From the NCBI GenBank assembly GCA_020344015.1, contig CP070812.1:4738978-4802977 (forward strand): a DNA stretch of 64,000 nucleotides, written 5' to 3'. This DNA is from Gemmatimonadota bacterium (lineage in GTDB: Bacteria > Gemmatimonadota > Gemmatimonadetes > Palauibacterales > KS3-K002). The translations under genes were made by a program, and so were the position numbers. The notes beneath the pieces were generated by a model, which ran no database searches, was not told where the DNA came from, and saw nothing but the letters and a program-made list of their open reading frames with translations. Shown here piece after piece: positions 28,897-38,143 of the stretch (its first letter is position 1; each line of letters starts with the position of its first letter).

Positions 28897-31362
28897 CTAA
28901 ATGTGCAGGCTCATCTGGGTATCGCCAGCCCGTCGCGCCTGGCGGCGGATCGGTGAGCGGGCGACAGCGGTGAGCTTGCGGCCGCGCAGCGGCAGCACGA
29001 CGGGCTTCTTGGGCCGGCCGCCGTTTCCGACCCCCGGTACGTCGATCGCTACAGCTTCGCCCGACTGGGTAACGCCGACGGCCCCCTCATCGTGCATCAG
29101 GTCGAGGAGACCGACTAACTCGCCGGCGTTGAGGCGCGGCGGCAACAGATGGACGCCTCTGCCGCCGCGCGACTGAGCGCGCAGGTCGTCGACGTCCATC
29201 ACCTTGGCATAGCCCTCCGCCGTTACCCCGAGCAGTGTCGCGTCGCGGCGCGGAGCGACGAACGCGGTGACCCGGTCGCCGCGGGCTAGTGCGATGCCTT
29301 TCACACCGCTGGCGGACCGTCCCATCGGTCGGACCTCAGACTCATCGAAGCGGATCACCTGGCCCTTGAGAGTGGCGACGATGATTTGGCTCTGGCCGTC
29401 CGTGATCCGAACATCGACGATCTCGTCTCCCTTCTCGACGCCCGCCGCGATGATGCCGCCGCTGCGGATGTTCTTGTACTCGGAGAGCGCCGTCTTCTTG
29501 ACGCGACCCTTGCGGGTAACGGTCACTACGTAGCGGTCGCTGGTAAAGTCACGGACGGTATACACTGCGACCGGATCCTCGTCCAGGTCCAGCAGATCGC
29601 GCACTCGGTTCCCGCGCGACGAGCGCGTACCCTGCGGCAGGTCGTCGACCCGCGTCGCGAATACCTCGCCGTCTGCGGTGAAGCCGAGCAGCTGGTCGTC
29701 CGACTTAGCCCGCCAGGAGCGGGTGACAAAATCGTCGCGCCCCTGCTCGAGGCTCTCTAGCGCTGCGAGGCCGCCGTCGTCCTTGGCATTGCGTGCTGCG
29801 AGCGCCTTCAGGTATCCGTAGTGGGTCAGGAAGAGGTGCATCTCCTGCGCGGCGTCGCCAGTGGGCAGCGGGAAGCGCCCTTCGCCCGAGAGGAGCTCTG
29901 TTCGCCGGGCATCGCCGTAACGCTCGGCGATGACGCCGAGCTCGCGACGAACCAGGTCACGCTGTCGTTTCTCGTCCGCGAGGATCGCCTTCAGTGTCTT
30001 GATCCGGCGCGAAACCTGGTCGAGCTCCTCCTTGAGCGCCCGCGTCTCCAGGTTGGTAAGGCGGCTCAGTCGCATCGCCAGAATCGCCGTCGCCTGCTTA
30101 GCGCTGATCTTGAGCGTCGAGCGCAAGTTCTTCGATGCCGTTTCCGGCGTCCGGCTGGACTTGATGATCTTCACCACCTCGTCAATCCGGTCGAGCGCGA
30201 CCAGCAACCCCTCAAGGATGTGCGCCCGCTCTTCCGCCTTTGCCAGGTTGAAGTGCGTGCGCCGCACGATCACCGCCAACCGGTGGGCGATCCAGACCTC
30301 CAGCGCCTCTTTCAAATTGAGCTGCCGCGGAACGCCGTCGACCAGAGCCAGCATGATGACGCCGAAGGTGTACTGTAGCTGCGTCTTGAGGAACAGCTTC
30401 TCGAGTATCTTGCGCGGGTTGGCATCGCGCTTGAGCTCGAGCACGATTCGCACTCCGTCGCGGTCGCTCTCATCGCGCAGGTCCGTGAGCCCGACCAGCT
30501 TCCCGGTGCGAACCAGTTGCACGATGGCCTCGATCACCCGCTGCTTGCTCACCTGGTAGGGAAGCTCGCTGATCACCAGCGATGGCTTGCCGTAGGCGCC
30601 CGGCTCCACGTGGGCGCGAGCCCGCATCACGATGCGGCCGCGGCCGGTGCGGTAGGCCTCCTCTATGCCCGCGCCACCCCAGATGTACGCGCCGGTCGGG
30701 AAATCGGGGCCAGCGACGATCTCCAGCAGCTTGTTCATCGACGTGTTCGGTCGAGCCAGGAGCTGCTCCGCCGCCGCCGCCATCTCCCGCAGGTTGTGCG
30801 GCGGCACCTTCGTCGCCATGCCGACCGCGATTCCGTCGCTGCCGTTGACCAACAGTTGAGGGTAAGCCGCGGGTAGTACTTCGGGTTCCTGCAGTCGGCC
30901 GTCGAAGTTCGGCTTGAAGTCGACGGTGTCCTTGTCGATATCCCGCAAGAGGTCGGTGGCGAGGCGAGCGAGCCGCGCCTCGGTATAACGGTAGGCGGCG
31001 GCGGGGTCGCCGTCGATCGATCCGAAGTTGCCCTGGCCGTCGACCAGCGGGCAGCGCATCGAGAAGGGCTGCGCCATGCGCACCAGTGTGTCGTAGACGG
31101 CGACGTCGCCGTGGGGATGATACTTGCCCAGAACGTCGCCGACCACGGTAGCGGCTTTCTTGTGGGGCCGCTCGGGGGCGAGCCCCAGCTCGTTCATCGC
31201 GTACAGAATACGCCGTTGGGCAGGCTTCAGACCGTCGCGCGCGTCAGGGAGTGCGCGTTGCACGATGACGCTCATCGAATAGTCGATGAACGACTCGCGT
31301 AATTCTTCTTCTAGGAAGCGCTCGACTATGCGCTCGCGGCGCGGATTCTCGACCTTGACCAC
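28897..31362 (-). CDS. gyrA: Type II topoisomerase A subunit (GyrA family, no canonical GyrA box)
   Basis: An 821-residue breakage-reunion subunit. The catalytic Tyr126 lies in RYTEARL; the winged-helix region is [17 protein letters not shown]. Val87 occupies the position of E. coli Ser83, the main quinolone-resistance site. A six-bladed C-terminal domain starts at about 500. The seven-residue GyrA box expected at the start of that domain is not present ([16 protein letters not shown] occupies the site), but QSRGGRG occurs at residues 730-736 in a late blade. It could be a gyrase subunit with altered wrapping or a topoisomerase IV A subunit; partner GyrB is at 1084-3168. Start and family are secure, subtype less so. 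Confidence 0.88.
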   Translation of the reverse strand: MVKVENPRRERIVERFLEEELRESFIDYSMSVIVQRALPDARDGLKPAQRRILYAMNELGLAPERPHKKAATVVGDVLGKYHPHGDVAVYDTLVRMAQPFSMRCPLVDGQGNFGSIDGDPAAAYRYTEARLARLATDLLRDIDKDTVDFKPNFDGRLQEPEVLPAAYPQLLVNGSDGIAVGMATKVPPHNLREMAAAAEQLLARPNTSMNKLLEIVAGPDFPTGAYIWGGAGIEEAYRTGRGRIVMRARAHVEPGAYGKPSLVISELPYQVSKQRVIEAIVQLVRTGKLVGLTDLRDESDRDGVRIVLELKRDANPRKILEKLFLKTQLQYTFGVIMLALVDGVPRQLNLKEALEVWIAHRLAVIVRRTHFNLAKAEERAHILEGLLVALDRIDEVVKIIKSSRTPETASKNLRSTLKISAKQATAILAMRLSRLTNLETRALKEELDQVSRRIKTLKAILADEKRQRDLVRRELGVIAERYGDARRTELLSGEGRFPLPTGDAAQEMHLFLTHYGYLKALAARNAKDDGGLAALESLEQGRDDFVTRSWRAKSDDQLLGFTADGEVFATRVDDLPQGTRSSRGNRVRDLLDLDEDPVAVYTVRDFTSDRYVVTVTRKGRVKKTALSEYKNIRSGGIIAAGVEKGDEIVDVRITDGQSQIIVATLKGQVIRFDESEVRPMGRSASGVKGIALARGDRVTAFVAPRRDATLLGVTAEGYAKVMDVDDLRAQSRGGRGVHLLPPRLNAGELVGLLDLMHDEGAVGVTQSGEAVAIDVPGVGNGGRPKKPVVLPLRGRKLTAVARSPIRRQARRAGDTQMSLHI

Positions 31363-31672
31363 GACCCCACTCCTCTTCCACCTCGAAGGTCGGCGCGAAG
31401 ATACCCCGAAATGACTATAATCAACTTAAGCGCCGAATCCTTCCCTCTCAAGTTCCTCGTTCTTGCTCGTAATCGTAATCGTGCTCGCACTCCCGCTCGT
31501 AATCGTTGTCGTAATTGTCAACCCAATCACCGCCCGGCGCGCGGTCGACTACGACAAGGATTACGATCAGGATCACGATTACGAGCACGAGCAAGAGGAG
31601 GGGGAACTAAAATTCGGTTGGTTGCAGGGTTGGGGGTGGGCGAGTATTAGATTACATGTCGTTGCCAGTCGA
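31363..31672. other. Intergenic region containing the dyad repeat
   Basis: Between the start of gyrA (minus) and the phosphoribosyltransferase gene (plus). TATAAT at 31416-31421 is a perfect -10 hexamer on the plus strand, without a matching -35; overlapping TATAGT faces gyrA. The remainder is the repeat at 31433-31617. I see no other gene. Confidence 0.5.
31433..31617. repeat. Imperfect palindrome of degenerate CGTAAT/GCTCGT hexamers
   Basis: The left arm contains CTTGCTCGTAATCGTAATCG, with units of CTCGTAATCGT type; the right arm has the reverse-complement words (TTACGATCAGGATCACGATT, then ACGAGCACGAGCAAGAG). CCGAAT at 31433 and ATTCGG at 31612 close the outer ends. The arms meet near 31525. 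It lies between gyrA and the phosphoribosyltransferase. The open frame across it (DYDKDYDQDHDYEHEQEE) is simply translated repeat and not a real protein extension. Confidence 0.85.
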
Positions 31673-32239
31673 TTGTCTTTAGCGCACGGGAGGTGGATTA
31701 TCGTCGACCAGCCGATTCTGCCCGAGGTTCCCGAGGACGGGACGTTCGAGCTCTCCTGGGAGCTGTTCGGTGAGCTTTGCCGTGCGCTCGCGCTGCGCGT
31801 AGCACACGACTACGATCCGGAGGTCGTGGTGGGGATCGCCGCGGCGGGGGTTATTCCGGGAGCGGTGATCGCAGCGATGCTGGAGAGGGAGTTCTTCGCC
31901 ATCAAGATCGCGCGGCTCGAGAACGAGACGGGGCGACGTGGCCGCCCGCAGATCCTCTCGGCGGCGCCGCCGCAGCTGGCGGGCCGCCGGGTGCTTCTGG
32001 TCGACGAGATCTGCGAGAGCGGGGATACCCTGCGCCTGGCGCTCGCCGCGGTACGCGATGTGGGACCGGCCGATGTCCGCACCGCGACGTCACTGATCCA
32101 TGTCGGTGGCTACGAGCCGGACTTCTACGCGCTGGCGGCCGAGGGAACGGTGGTCTTTCCTTGGGATCGGGAGGTGTTGGACAAAGAGAGCGGGCGCTTG
32201 GTGGTGAATCCTCAATATGAGGAGTTGAACGGGCAGTAG
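31673..32239 (+). CDS. Phosphoribosyltransferase-domain protein
   Basis: A protein of about 188 residues with a PRTase fold. The PRPP-binding loop is VLLVDEICESGDTLRLAL and the N-terminal part shows PEVVVGIAAAGVIPGAVIAA. Family members act on hypoxanthine/xanthine or are regulators; substrate is not visible. The start is uncertain: there is no in-frame ATG or GTG between the repeat and the conserved region, so a TTG at 31673 is chosen; a GGGAGG at 31688 would suit an ATT at 31697. It is followed directly by the 144-bp palindrome. Confidence 0.75.
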   Translation: MSLAHGRWIIVDQPILPEVPEDGTFELSWELFGELCRALALRVAHDYDPEVVVGIAAAGVIPGAVIAAMLEREFFAIKIARLENETGRRGRPQILSAAPPQLAGRRVLLVDEICESGDTLRLALAAVRDVGPADVRTATSLIHVGGYEPDFYALAAEGTVVFPWDREVLDKESGRLVVNPQYEELNGQ

Positions 32240-32240
32240 T

Positions 32241-32384
32241 GAAGTCGTTTGGGAATTCTCGATTTCCGAGCATGGGACCAGTGCAACAGGGGAGGTTGGG
32301 AAGTGTAGAAGCGGTTCTATACCTCCCTACCTCCCCTGTTCAATTGTTCCCTTGCTCAGAATCCGAGAGTTCCCGAACGACTTC
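32241..32384. repeat. 144-bp near-perfect palindrome between convergent genes
   Basis: Two 72-base arms (32241-32312 and 32313-32384) meet without a loop; 58 of 72 positions pair. The arms run from GAAGTCGTTTGGGAATTCTC outward-in to GGAGGTTGGGAAG. It fills the gap between the phosphoribosyltransferase stop (32239) and the rho stop (32398, opposite strand). It could form a giant cruciform/hairpin and act as a bidirectional terminator; no T-tract is needed on either side for that. No transposase or target duplication is seen. Confidence 0.9.
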
Positions 32385-32397
32385 GGGAATGGACATT

Positions 32398-33669
32398 CTA
32401 TCCTTCTTGCATTGAATTGAGGAACTCTTCGTTGTTCTCCGTCCGCTTCATCCTCTGAATCAGGAACTCGATCGACTCGGCGGGCGGCATGTCGGCCAGG
32501 AAGTTGCGGATCAGGTACATGCGGTTGAGCTCCTTTTCCGGCAGCAGGAGCTCCTCGCGGCGCGTGCCCGAGCGATTGATGTCGATGGCGGGGAAGATCC
32601 GCTTGTCGGCAATATGGCGATCGAGCACGATCTCCATGTTACCGGTCCCCTTAAACTCTTCGAAGATGACCTCGTCCATCCGGGAGCCGGTCTCGATGAG
32701 GGCTGTGGCGATGATCGTAAGGCTACCGCCTTCCTCGAGGTTACGCGCCGAGCCGAAGAAGCGTTTCGGTTTGTGGAGCGCGTTGGCGTCGACGCCGCCC
32801 GAGAGGATCTTGCCCGAATGGGGCACGACGACGTTGTAGGCGCGGGCCAGCCGCGTGATCGAGTCGAGCAGGATCACCACGTCCCGCTTGTGCTCGACCA
32901 GTCGCTTCGCCTTCTCGATCACCATCTCGGCCACTTGCGTGTGGCGGTCGGCGGGCTCGTCGAAAGTCGACGAGATCACTTCCGCGTCGACGTGTTCCTC
33001 CATGTCGGTGACCTCTTCGGGCCGCTCGTCGATCAGCAGCACGATGAGATGGATGTCGGGCGCGTTCTCGGTAATCGCGTTGGCGATCTTCTGGAGCAGG
33101 ATCGTCTTACCGGCCTTGGGCGGCGACGTGATGAGTCCTCTCTGACCCTTACCGGTGGGCGTGATGAGGTCGATTACCCGGTTCGCGATGTCGCCGTTCT
33201 CGCGCTCCAGCCTGATGCGCGCTTCGGGATAGCGCGGCCGCAAATTGTCGAAGCTGATTCGGTGCTTCGATTTCTCCGGGTCCTCGCCGTTAACCTCCTC
33301 GACCTTCAGCAGGGCCAGGTAGCGCTCGCCTTCCTTGGGTGGCCGGACCTGGCCGAGTACCGTGTCCCCGGTCCGCAGATCGAATCTCTTGATCTGCGAC
33401 GGTGACACGTATATGTCATCCGGCCCGTATAGGTAGTTCCAGTCCTGACTCCGTAGGAAGCCGTAGCCCTCCGGCAGGATCTCCAGGACGCCTTCCGCCC
33501 TGAGGATCACGTCGGAATCGAGCAGGTTCTGTTCGATTCGGAAGATCAGGTCTTGCTTGCGGAGGGAAGAGTAGTTCTGGATGTTCAACTCTTCCGCCAT
33601 CTCGTGGAGGTCAGCGACTGATTTCGCTTTCAACTCCGCGATATCGAGGGACGTGGGGGCAGTACTCAT
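32398..33669 (-). CDS. rho: Transcription termination factor Rho
   Basis: A 423-residue hexameric RNA helicase. The N-terminal SAP-like Rho-N domain ([20 protein letters not shown]) is followed by the cold-shock RNA-binding domain ([17 protein letters not shown]) and the ATPase with Walker [16 protein letters not shown], Walker [17 protein letters not shown] and the Q/R loops ([21 protein letters not shown]). No insertion of the actinobacterial type is present. ATG start; ribosome site weak (AGAAGAAAC). The gene ends against the 144-bp palindrome. Confidence 0.97.
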   Translation of the reverse strand: MSTAPTSLDIAELKAKSVADLHEMAEELNIQNYSSLRKQDLIFRIEQNLLDSDVILRAEGVLEILPEGYGFLRSQDWNYLYGPDDIYVSPSQIKRFDLRTGDTVLGQVRPPKEGERYLALLKVEEVNGEDPEKSKHRISFDNLRPRYPEARIRLERENGDIANRVIDLITPTGKGQRGLITSPPKAGKTILLQKIANAITENAPDIHLIVLLIDERPEEVTDMEEHVDAEVISSTFDEPADRHTQVAEMVIEKAKRLVEHKRDVVILLDSITRLARAYNVVVPHSGKILSGGVDANALHKPKRFFGSARNLEEGGSLTIIATALIETGSRMDEVIFEEFKGTGNMEIVLDRHIADKRIFPAIDINRSGTRREELLLPEKELNRMYLIRNFLADMPPAESIEFLIQRMKRTENNEEFLNSMQEG

Positions 33670-33790
33670 TTGTTTCTTCTGTGGTTGGCTGCATGCTTGG
33701 CCGGGGGAGCTGCGAAGACTGGGTCGTGCGCAAACTTGATTGGCGCGCCGGCGACGCGTACGGCCAGCAGCGATATGTTGTTAGATTACT

Positions 33791-33819
33791 TTGCGTTACG
33801 CTTTCGGTATTGCTCTTAT
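33791..33819 (+). promoter_or_regulatory. Possible promoter of the M50 protease gene
   Basis: TTGCGT (33791-33796), 17 bases, then TCTTAT (33814-33819), within the divergent gap between rho and the M50 gene. Two of six -10 positions are weak, so this is only a candidate. Confidence 0.3.
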
Positions 33820-33855
33820 TGGGTGCAGTAAGAAATCGCGGCGGACTTCTGGCTG

Positions 33856-35022
33856 GTGACACCGGATTCTAATAGTCAGCAAACGTACGGTCAAGGGTCG
33901 GCGGACTACCAGGCGATCTTCGCCTTCTGCCGGGTCGAGACCGTTCGCGCCGGCCGGCTAGTGACGGGTCGGCTGCTACCGGGGCTGACGCCCAAGTCGG
34001 CGGAAGTGAAAGAGGTTCTGGCGGGCTGGCCCGGGTCGGTGGGCGTGCGCGAGGACCCACTGGGTTGGGAGCTTTTTCTGTTCGAGCCCGCGGCGCGGCG
34101 CGAGCGCTGGTGGCTGCACATCCTGCTGCTGGGGGCGACGGTGTTCAGCACAGTGGTGGCCGGCAGTCTGTTGATGGGGCACTGGCCCATCGGGTTTCAG
34201 CCGCTGCCGCTGTTCGGCGGTTGGTGGGTGCCGGTCCCGGTAGTCGTCTATGCGGGTGCTCTGGTTCCGGGGTTGCCCTTCGGCCTGGCGCTGGTCGGGA
34301 TCCTGGCGGTACACGAGGCCGGGCACTATTACGCGGCGCGTCATCATCGGATCTCTGTGTCGCCGCCCTATTTCATTCCGTTCCCGCCCTACCTGTCGGT
34401 GATCGGAACGCTGGGTGCCTTCATCCGGCTGCGGTCGCCTGTGCTCAGCCGCTCGACGCTTCTCGATGTGGCAGTCGCGGGCCCGCTGCTCAGCTTCCTG
34501 GTCTCGCTGCCGCTGGTCTGGTGGGGGCTCGCCCACAGCCGGGTCATCGAGGTGCTCCACGCGCCGACGACATACCTGGTACGCTTCGCCGGCGACCGCT
34601 TCTGGTTGGGCGGTTCACTGGCCATGTCGTGGCTCACGCGTCTAGTACTCGACCTGCCCGGGGTGGGGCACGTTGTGGAGATGCACCCGATCGCGTTCGC
34701 CGGATGGCTTGGCCTGTTCGTCACGGCTCTAAACCTGCTTCCGATATCGCAGCTGGACGGTGGGCACCTGCTGTACGCGCTGCTCGGGTCCCGGCAGCGG
34801 GTGGCGGCCTGGGCGTTTTTCTTGGCGCTGATCCCGCTGGGGTTCCTCTGGGCCGGCTGGTGGCTGTGGGCGGTCCTGGTGGCCGGGGTCGGCCGGGGTC
34901 GGATCCGGCACCCTCCGCTATTCAGCTCGGAACAGGCGCCAGGCGCTGTGCGCGTCGCCGTCGGACTGGCGGCGGCCCTGGTCTTCGTGCTCTGTTTCGT
35001 GCCGGTGCCGTTCCGGCTCTAG
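33856..35022 (+). CDS. Site-2-protease-type M50 membrane metalloprotease
   Basis: A 388-residue membrane protease. Zinc ligands are His153 and His157 with catalytic Glu154 in VHEAGHYYAARHH, plus Asp301 in SQLDGGH. At least six membrane segments are visible; an N-terminal cytoplasmic domain of about 85 residues resembles that of plant EGY-type S2P homologues (FAFCRVETVR...), followed by PYFIPFPPYLSVIGTLGAFI, the loop typical of that group. It would cut transmembrane substrates such as anti-sigma factors. GTG start. Direct targets are not shown, although two anti-sigma factors are encoded in this window. Confidence 0.9.
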   Translation: MTPDSNSQQTYGQGSADYQAIFAFCRVETVRAGRLVTGRLLPGLTPKSAEVKEVLAGWPGSVGVREDPLGWELFLFEPAARRERWWLHILLLGATVFSTVVAGSLLMGHWPIGFQPLPLFGGWWVPVPVVVYAGALVPGLPFGLALVGILAVHEAGHYYAARHHRISVSPPYFIPFPPYLSVIGTLGAFIRLRSPVLSRSTLLDVAVAGPLLSFLVSLPLVWWGLAHSRVIEVLHAPTTYLVRFAGDRFWLGGSLAMSWLTRLVLDLPGVGHVVEMHPIAFAGWLGLFVTALNLLPISQLDGGHLLYALLGSRQRVAAWAFFLALIPLGFLWAGWWLWAVLVAGVGRGRIRHPPLFSSEQAPGAVRVAVGLAAALVFVLCFVPVPFRL

Positions 35023-35041
35023 CTGGTTGGGGGGAGGCGCC

Positions 35042-35128
35042 TTGACGCTCATGACGTATTGGAAGAGATTGTTCTTCCTTCTCGAGACGCTTTTCGGACG
35101 CTTCCACTCGGCCCAGTGGGGGGATTGA
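35042..35128 (+). CDS. Possible 28-residue peptide
   Basis: A short open frame with GGGGAGG four bases before a TTG start (35042), or an ATG at 35051. It reads MTYWKRLFFLLETLFGRFHS in its core, an amphipathic, aromatic-rich stretch that could sit at the membrane. It fills the gap between the M50 gene and the gene at 35136 with short spacings, as in an operon. There is no homology evidence; it may be chance. Confidence 0.35.
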   Translation: MTLMTYWKRLFFLLETLFGRFHSAQWGD

Positions 35129-35135
35129 GCCTGCA

Positions 35136-35522
35136 ATGGCCCGGCACAACCGCGAAGGAGAAGGCACAGACCAGCACGGTGCCAGATACACGATAAGCTA
35201 CCAACCGGACTGGCTACGTCAGATCAAGATCTCACGGACGCTCTCGGGGAGTAATCGCCAGTCTACGAAGACGCTATTCCGCAACCCGGCCACCTGCGCC
35301 GAGCGGTCGCCCGGCGACCGGGTACGGACCCGGGTCAAGTCGGCGGACGGCAAGCTCGATTTCGAGATTACGGTTGCGGACAAGTCGCGGCGTGTGGATC
35401 AGATCGTGGTCACGTCCAGGGCGGCGGACGGCAAGGGAGAGATCACGTTCATCATCGACGGCTCTCTCCCGGGTCCGGGCGACCTCGGTAAGGCGCGGCG
35501 GCGCCGGCGCCGCGGTCGCTAA
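35136..35522 (+). CDS. Hypothetical protein
   Basis: A 128-residue cytoplasmic protein that I do not recognise. The central part contains two beta-rich stretches (ARYTISYQPDWLRQIKISR and DGKLDFEITVADKSRR) and the C terminus is strongly basic (KARRRRRRGR), which may contact nucleic acid or lipid heads. It is downstream of the M50 protease and overlaps the convergent MlaD gene by four bases. Confidence 0.55.
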   Translation: MARHNREGEGTDQHGARYTISYQPDWLRQIKISRTLSGSNRQSTKTLFRNPATCAERSPGDRVRTRVKSADGKLDFEITVADKSRRVDQIVVTSRAADGKGEITFIIDGSLPGPGDLGKARRRRRRGR

Positions 35523-36484
35523 GGTCGGCCGCCGCCGCTGCTCCCTCCCAAGGCCGCGAAATCGGCCCTCAGCTCAGCCAGAAGCGCACGCGTTCGCTCC
35601 AGCTCGAGCGCCAGCGCCTCGTCGTGGAGCAGGCGGCCGAGCGAGCCGCGGCCCGATTCCACCCGCTCCAGAATCCGCGCCACGTGCTCGCCGATTCCGG
35701 CCAGGCGGGCGGCGAAGGACGTGTCGCTGGCGAAACCGCCGGCGGTCCCGCTTCTCTCAGCCCAGGACCGGCTCAGCTGTTGGATCCGGGGCCCGATCCG
35801 CTGCAGCGCCATCCGCACGTCTTCGTCGGACAGCAGGTCGGCGAGACCGCCGGCCGCGCTGCCGATCGTGTCGAGCGTGGCGGACGCCTCGGACAGGTTG
35901 GCGAGCAGCTCACGCAGTTCGCTGGGTCGACGCGCCAGGCGCGGCAGGGTGCCGTCGCCGTGGCGAACTTGGTCCGTCAGCCGCTCCCAGCGGTCGGTCA
36001 CGGGTGGCAGCGAGTCGTAGAGGTCCTCCAGTCGCATCGTCAGGTAGGACGGGTCGAGCTCCGCCGCTGTGGGCAGCTCGTCCCCGTCCTGCAGTGGTGG
36101 CGCCGGTTCCGCCGCCGGCAGGATGTTGACGACCACCTCTCCCAGCATGCTTGCCGTAGTCACCTGAACCACCGCGCCCTCGGTGATGAAGGGCTGCGCA
36201 CCGGCCTCTATGTTCAGCTCGACGATCAGGCGTTGCAGCGCATCGCTGCGGGGCGGCTCGAAGCGCAGATCGCTGACGTGCCCGACCGGCTGGCCCGCGA
36301 GCCAGACGGGCGCATGGACGCGCAGTGCCTGGGTGGTAAGCGTGTAGAAGCGAAGGGTGTAGCCGCCCTCAACGGCGCTGCGGACGTCGTCGATGAAGAA
36401 GACTAGGAGTGACGCGCCCGTGACCACCAGGGTCACCAAGACCCCGATGCGTAGTTGGGACCAGCGCACTCCAGAGGCTGTCAT
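35519..36484 (-). CDS. MCE/MlaD-family lipid-transport protein
   Basis: A 321-residue protein with one membrane helix (about 12-30) and the MCE (MlaD) domain (36-120): YTLRFYTLTTQALRVHAPVW, then VTTASMLGEVVVNILPAAE. The remainder is a long helical region rich in Leu, Arg and Glu that may form a needle or coiled coil. MlaD proteins hold lipids in the periplasm for transport between membranes. No MlaE or MlaF gene is adjacent, so partners must be elsewhere. Divergent from the NUDIX gene. Confidence 0.85.
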   Translation of the reverse strand: MTASGVRWSQLRIGVLVTLVVTGASLLVFFIDDVRSAVEGGYTLRFYTLTTQALRVHAPVWLAGQPVGHVSDLRFEPPRSDALQRLIVELNIEAGAQPFITEGAVVQVTTASMLGEVVVNILPAAEPAPPLQDGDELPTAAELDPSYLTMRLEDLYDSLPPVTDRWERLTDQVRHGDGTLPRLARRPSELRELLANLSEASATLDTIGSAAGGLADLLSDEDVRMALQRIGPRIQQLSRSWAERSGTAGGFASDTSFAARLAGIGEHVARILERVESGRGSLGRLLHDEALALELERTRALLAELRADFAALGGSSGGGRP

Positions 36485-36629
36485 CCCAGCCGCCTCCCGG
36501 GCGGCGTTGCCGTGGCTGTCCGCCTCGTCTTAGCTTCCCGGCACATGTGGCATTGTCAGATTGGCAACGCAAGGCGATCCGACCCCCGTCGGCCACCCCG
36601 GCTCTGCTGAAGATAACAACGGAGCTCCA

Positions 36630-37121
36630 ATGGCAGCACCCCAGGTCGCTAAGATCGAGCAGAGCGCCGGTGGCGTAATCTACAGGTGGCGATCCGACGA
36701 GGCGCTCGAGGTTCTGCTCATCAAGGATGGTTATGGTAACTGGGGTTGGCCCAAGGGACATGTCGAGACCGGCGAAACCCTCGAGGAGGCGGCGCTGCGC
36801 GAATGCAGCGAAGAAACGGGGCTGGGCCGGCTGCGGATCGGTGAATGGGTAGGGACGACCGACTGGTACTTCCGGGCTGGCGCCACGCTGATCCACAAGT
36901 TTTGCGACTACTTCCTGGTGGAAGCCGATCCGGCGGAATTGGCTTTGCCCCAGCAGGCTGAAGGGCTCCAAGCCTGCCGCTGGCTGCCGGCGGCGGACGC
37001 AGGGGCGCTACTCACCTACACGAACGCGCGCCACGTCCTCGCCAGCGCGCAGCAGCGGCTGGCCCACGCCACGAGGGCGGGTCGTGAAGCGCCCGCGCAG
37101 GGACGGGCGCACGGTAAGTGA
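36630..37121 (+). CDS. NUDIX hydrolase
   Basis: A 163-residue NUDIX enzyme. The complete NUDIX box is [20 protein letters not shown] followed by TGL, at about residues 45-67, with the preceding GNWGWPK strand. Family members cleave nucleoside diphosphates linked to other groups; this one resembles Ap4A/diadenosine-type hydrolases, substrate uncertain. The start at 36630 is chosen because GGAG lies 6 bases upstream; the TTG at 36561 lacks a ribosome site. Followed 24 bases later by the epimerase gene. Confidence 0.85.
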   Translation: MAAPQVAKIEQSAGGVIYRWRSDEALEVLLIKDGYGNWGWPKGHVETGETLEEAALRECSEETGLGRLRIGEWVGTTDWYFRAGATLIHKFCDYFLVEADPAELALPQQAEGLQACRWLPAADAGALLTYTNARHVLASAQQRLAHATRAGREAPAQGRAHGK

Positions 37122-37145
37122 AGGGGAGCCAAGGGGCCGGGGGCG

Positions 37146-38063
37146 ATGAGCGATAAGGTTGGTACAAAGCTAACGGTGTTTCTCACCGGCGGGACGGGCT
37201 TCGTGGGTGGCCACGTCACCAGGCGTCTGGCGGAGCATGGTCACCAGCTGCGTGCGCTGGTTCGCAACCCGGCCGCGGCCAGCAGCTTGACCGAGTTAGG
37301 TGCCGAGCTGTTCGAGGGTGATGTGACCAGGGACGGGGAGCTCGATAAGGCGATAGCGGGTTGCGACGTCGTCGTCCACCTGGTCGGCATCATTCGGGAG
37401 CGGCCCCCGGGGCAGACCTTCGAGAACGTCCACACCCGGGGCACCCAGCGACTGGTAGAGGCAGCGCAGCGGGCGGACGCCCAGAAGTTCATCCAGATGA
37501 GTGCCTTGGGCGCCAAGACTGACGGTACCGCGTACCAGCGCACGAAATCCGAGGCTGAGGAAATCGTCCGCCGGTCGGGCATCGCTTACGTGATCCTCCG
37601 CCCGTCAGTGATCGTGGGCCCCGACGGGGAGTTCATGCGGCTGCTCGTGCGACTGGTTCGCGGGCTCCCGGTAATACCCGTTATCGGCGACGGCCGCTAC
37701 CGGCTCCAACCGGTAGACGTTACGGATCTGGCGGAGGCGTTCGCTCAGGCGGTGGGGCGCTCCGACCTGAAGGACGTGAGCTTCGACATCGGTGGACCTC
37801 ACAAGCTCACGTACAATCGCCTCCTCGAGATCATCTGCGAGGAACTCGGGCTACGGCGCCGACTGATCCATGTATCGGCGCGTTTGGTGCGGCCGCTGGT
37901 CGATCTGGCCTCGAATTGGCGACTGCCCACCCCCGTCAGTCCCGACGAGCTGACCATGATGTTCGAGGAGAGCATCATCCCCGGGGAGGGCAATGTGCTG
38001 CGAGAGGTCTTCGGGCTCGAGCCGACGCCGTTTCGCTCTGTCCTCCAACGGTTGGCCGGGTGA
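37146..38063 (+). CDS. NAD(P)-binding epimerase/NDUFA9-like protein
   Basis: A 305-residue Rossmann-fold protein of the atypical short-chain dehydrogenase group. The cofactor loop is VFLTGGTGFVGGHVTRRL; YQRTKSEAEEIVR carries the Tyr-x3-Lys pair and the motif SGIAYVILRPSVIVGPDGEF is typical of the complex-I-NDUFA9-like subgroup. It probably reduces or binds a quinone- or nucleotide-linked substrate. It lies in an apparent operon with the NUDIX and phosphatidyltransferase genes. Confidence 0.82.
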   Translation: MSDKVGTKLTVFLTGGTGFVGGHVTRRLAEHGHQLRALVRNPAAASSLTELGAELFEGDVTRDGELDKAIAGCDVVVHLVGIIRERPPGQTFENVHTRGTQRLVEAAQRADAQKFIQMSALGAKTDGTAYQRTKSEAEEIVRRSGIAYVILRPSVIVGPDGEFMRLLVRLVRGLPVIPVIGDGRYRLQPVDVTDLAEAFAQAVGRSDLKDVSFDIGGPHKLTYNRLLEIICEELGLRRRLIHVSARLVRPLVDLASNWRLPTPVSPDELTMMFEESIIPGEGNVLREVFGLEPTPFRSVLQRLAG

Positions 38064-38143
38064 TGTCGCCGGAGGACCTCGCGATCGGCATAGCGGTCGG
38101 GTATAGTACCCGGCGCCCATAGCAGGGAGGTAGGAACCGAAAG

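Noticed and set aside
31463-31672. N-terminal extension of the phosphoribosyltransferase
   Set aside because: It only translates the palindromic hexamer array into Asp/Tyr/His/Glu repeats and a Val/Ile run; the conserved domain starts later.
32241-32384. Interpretation of the palindrome as an insertion sequence end pair
   Set aside because: The arms abut without an internal gene, and no target-site duplication is visible, so an intact mobile element is not supported.
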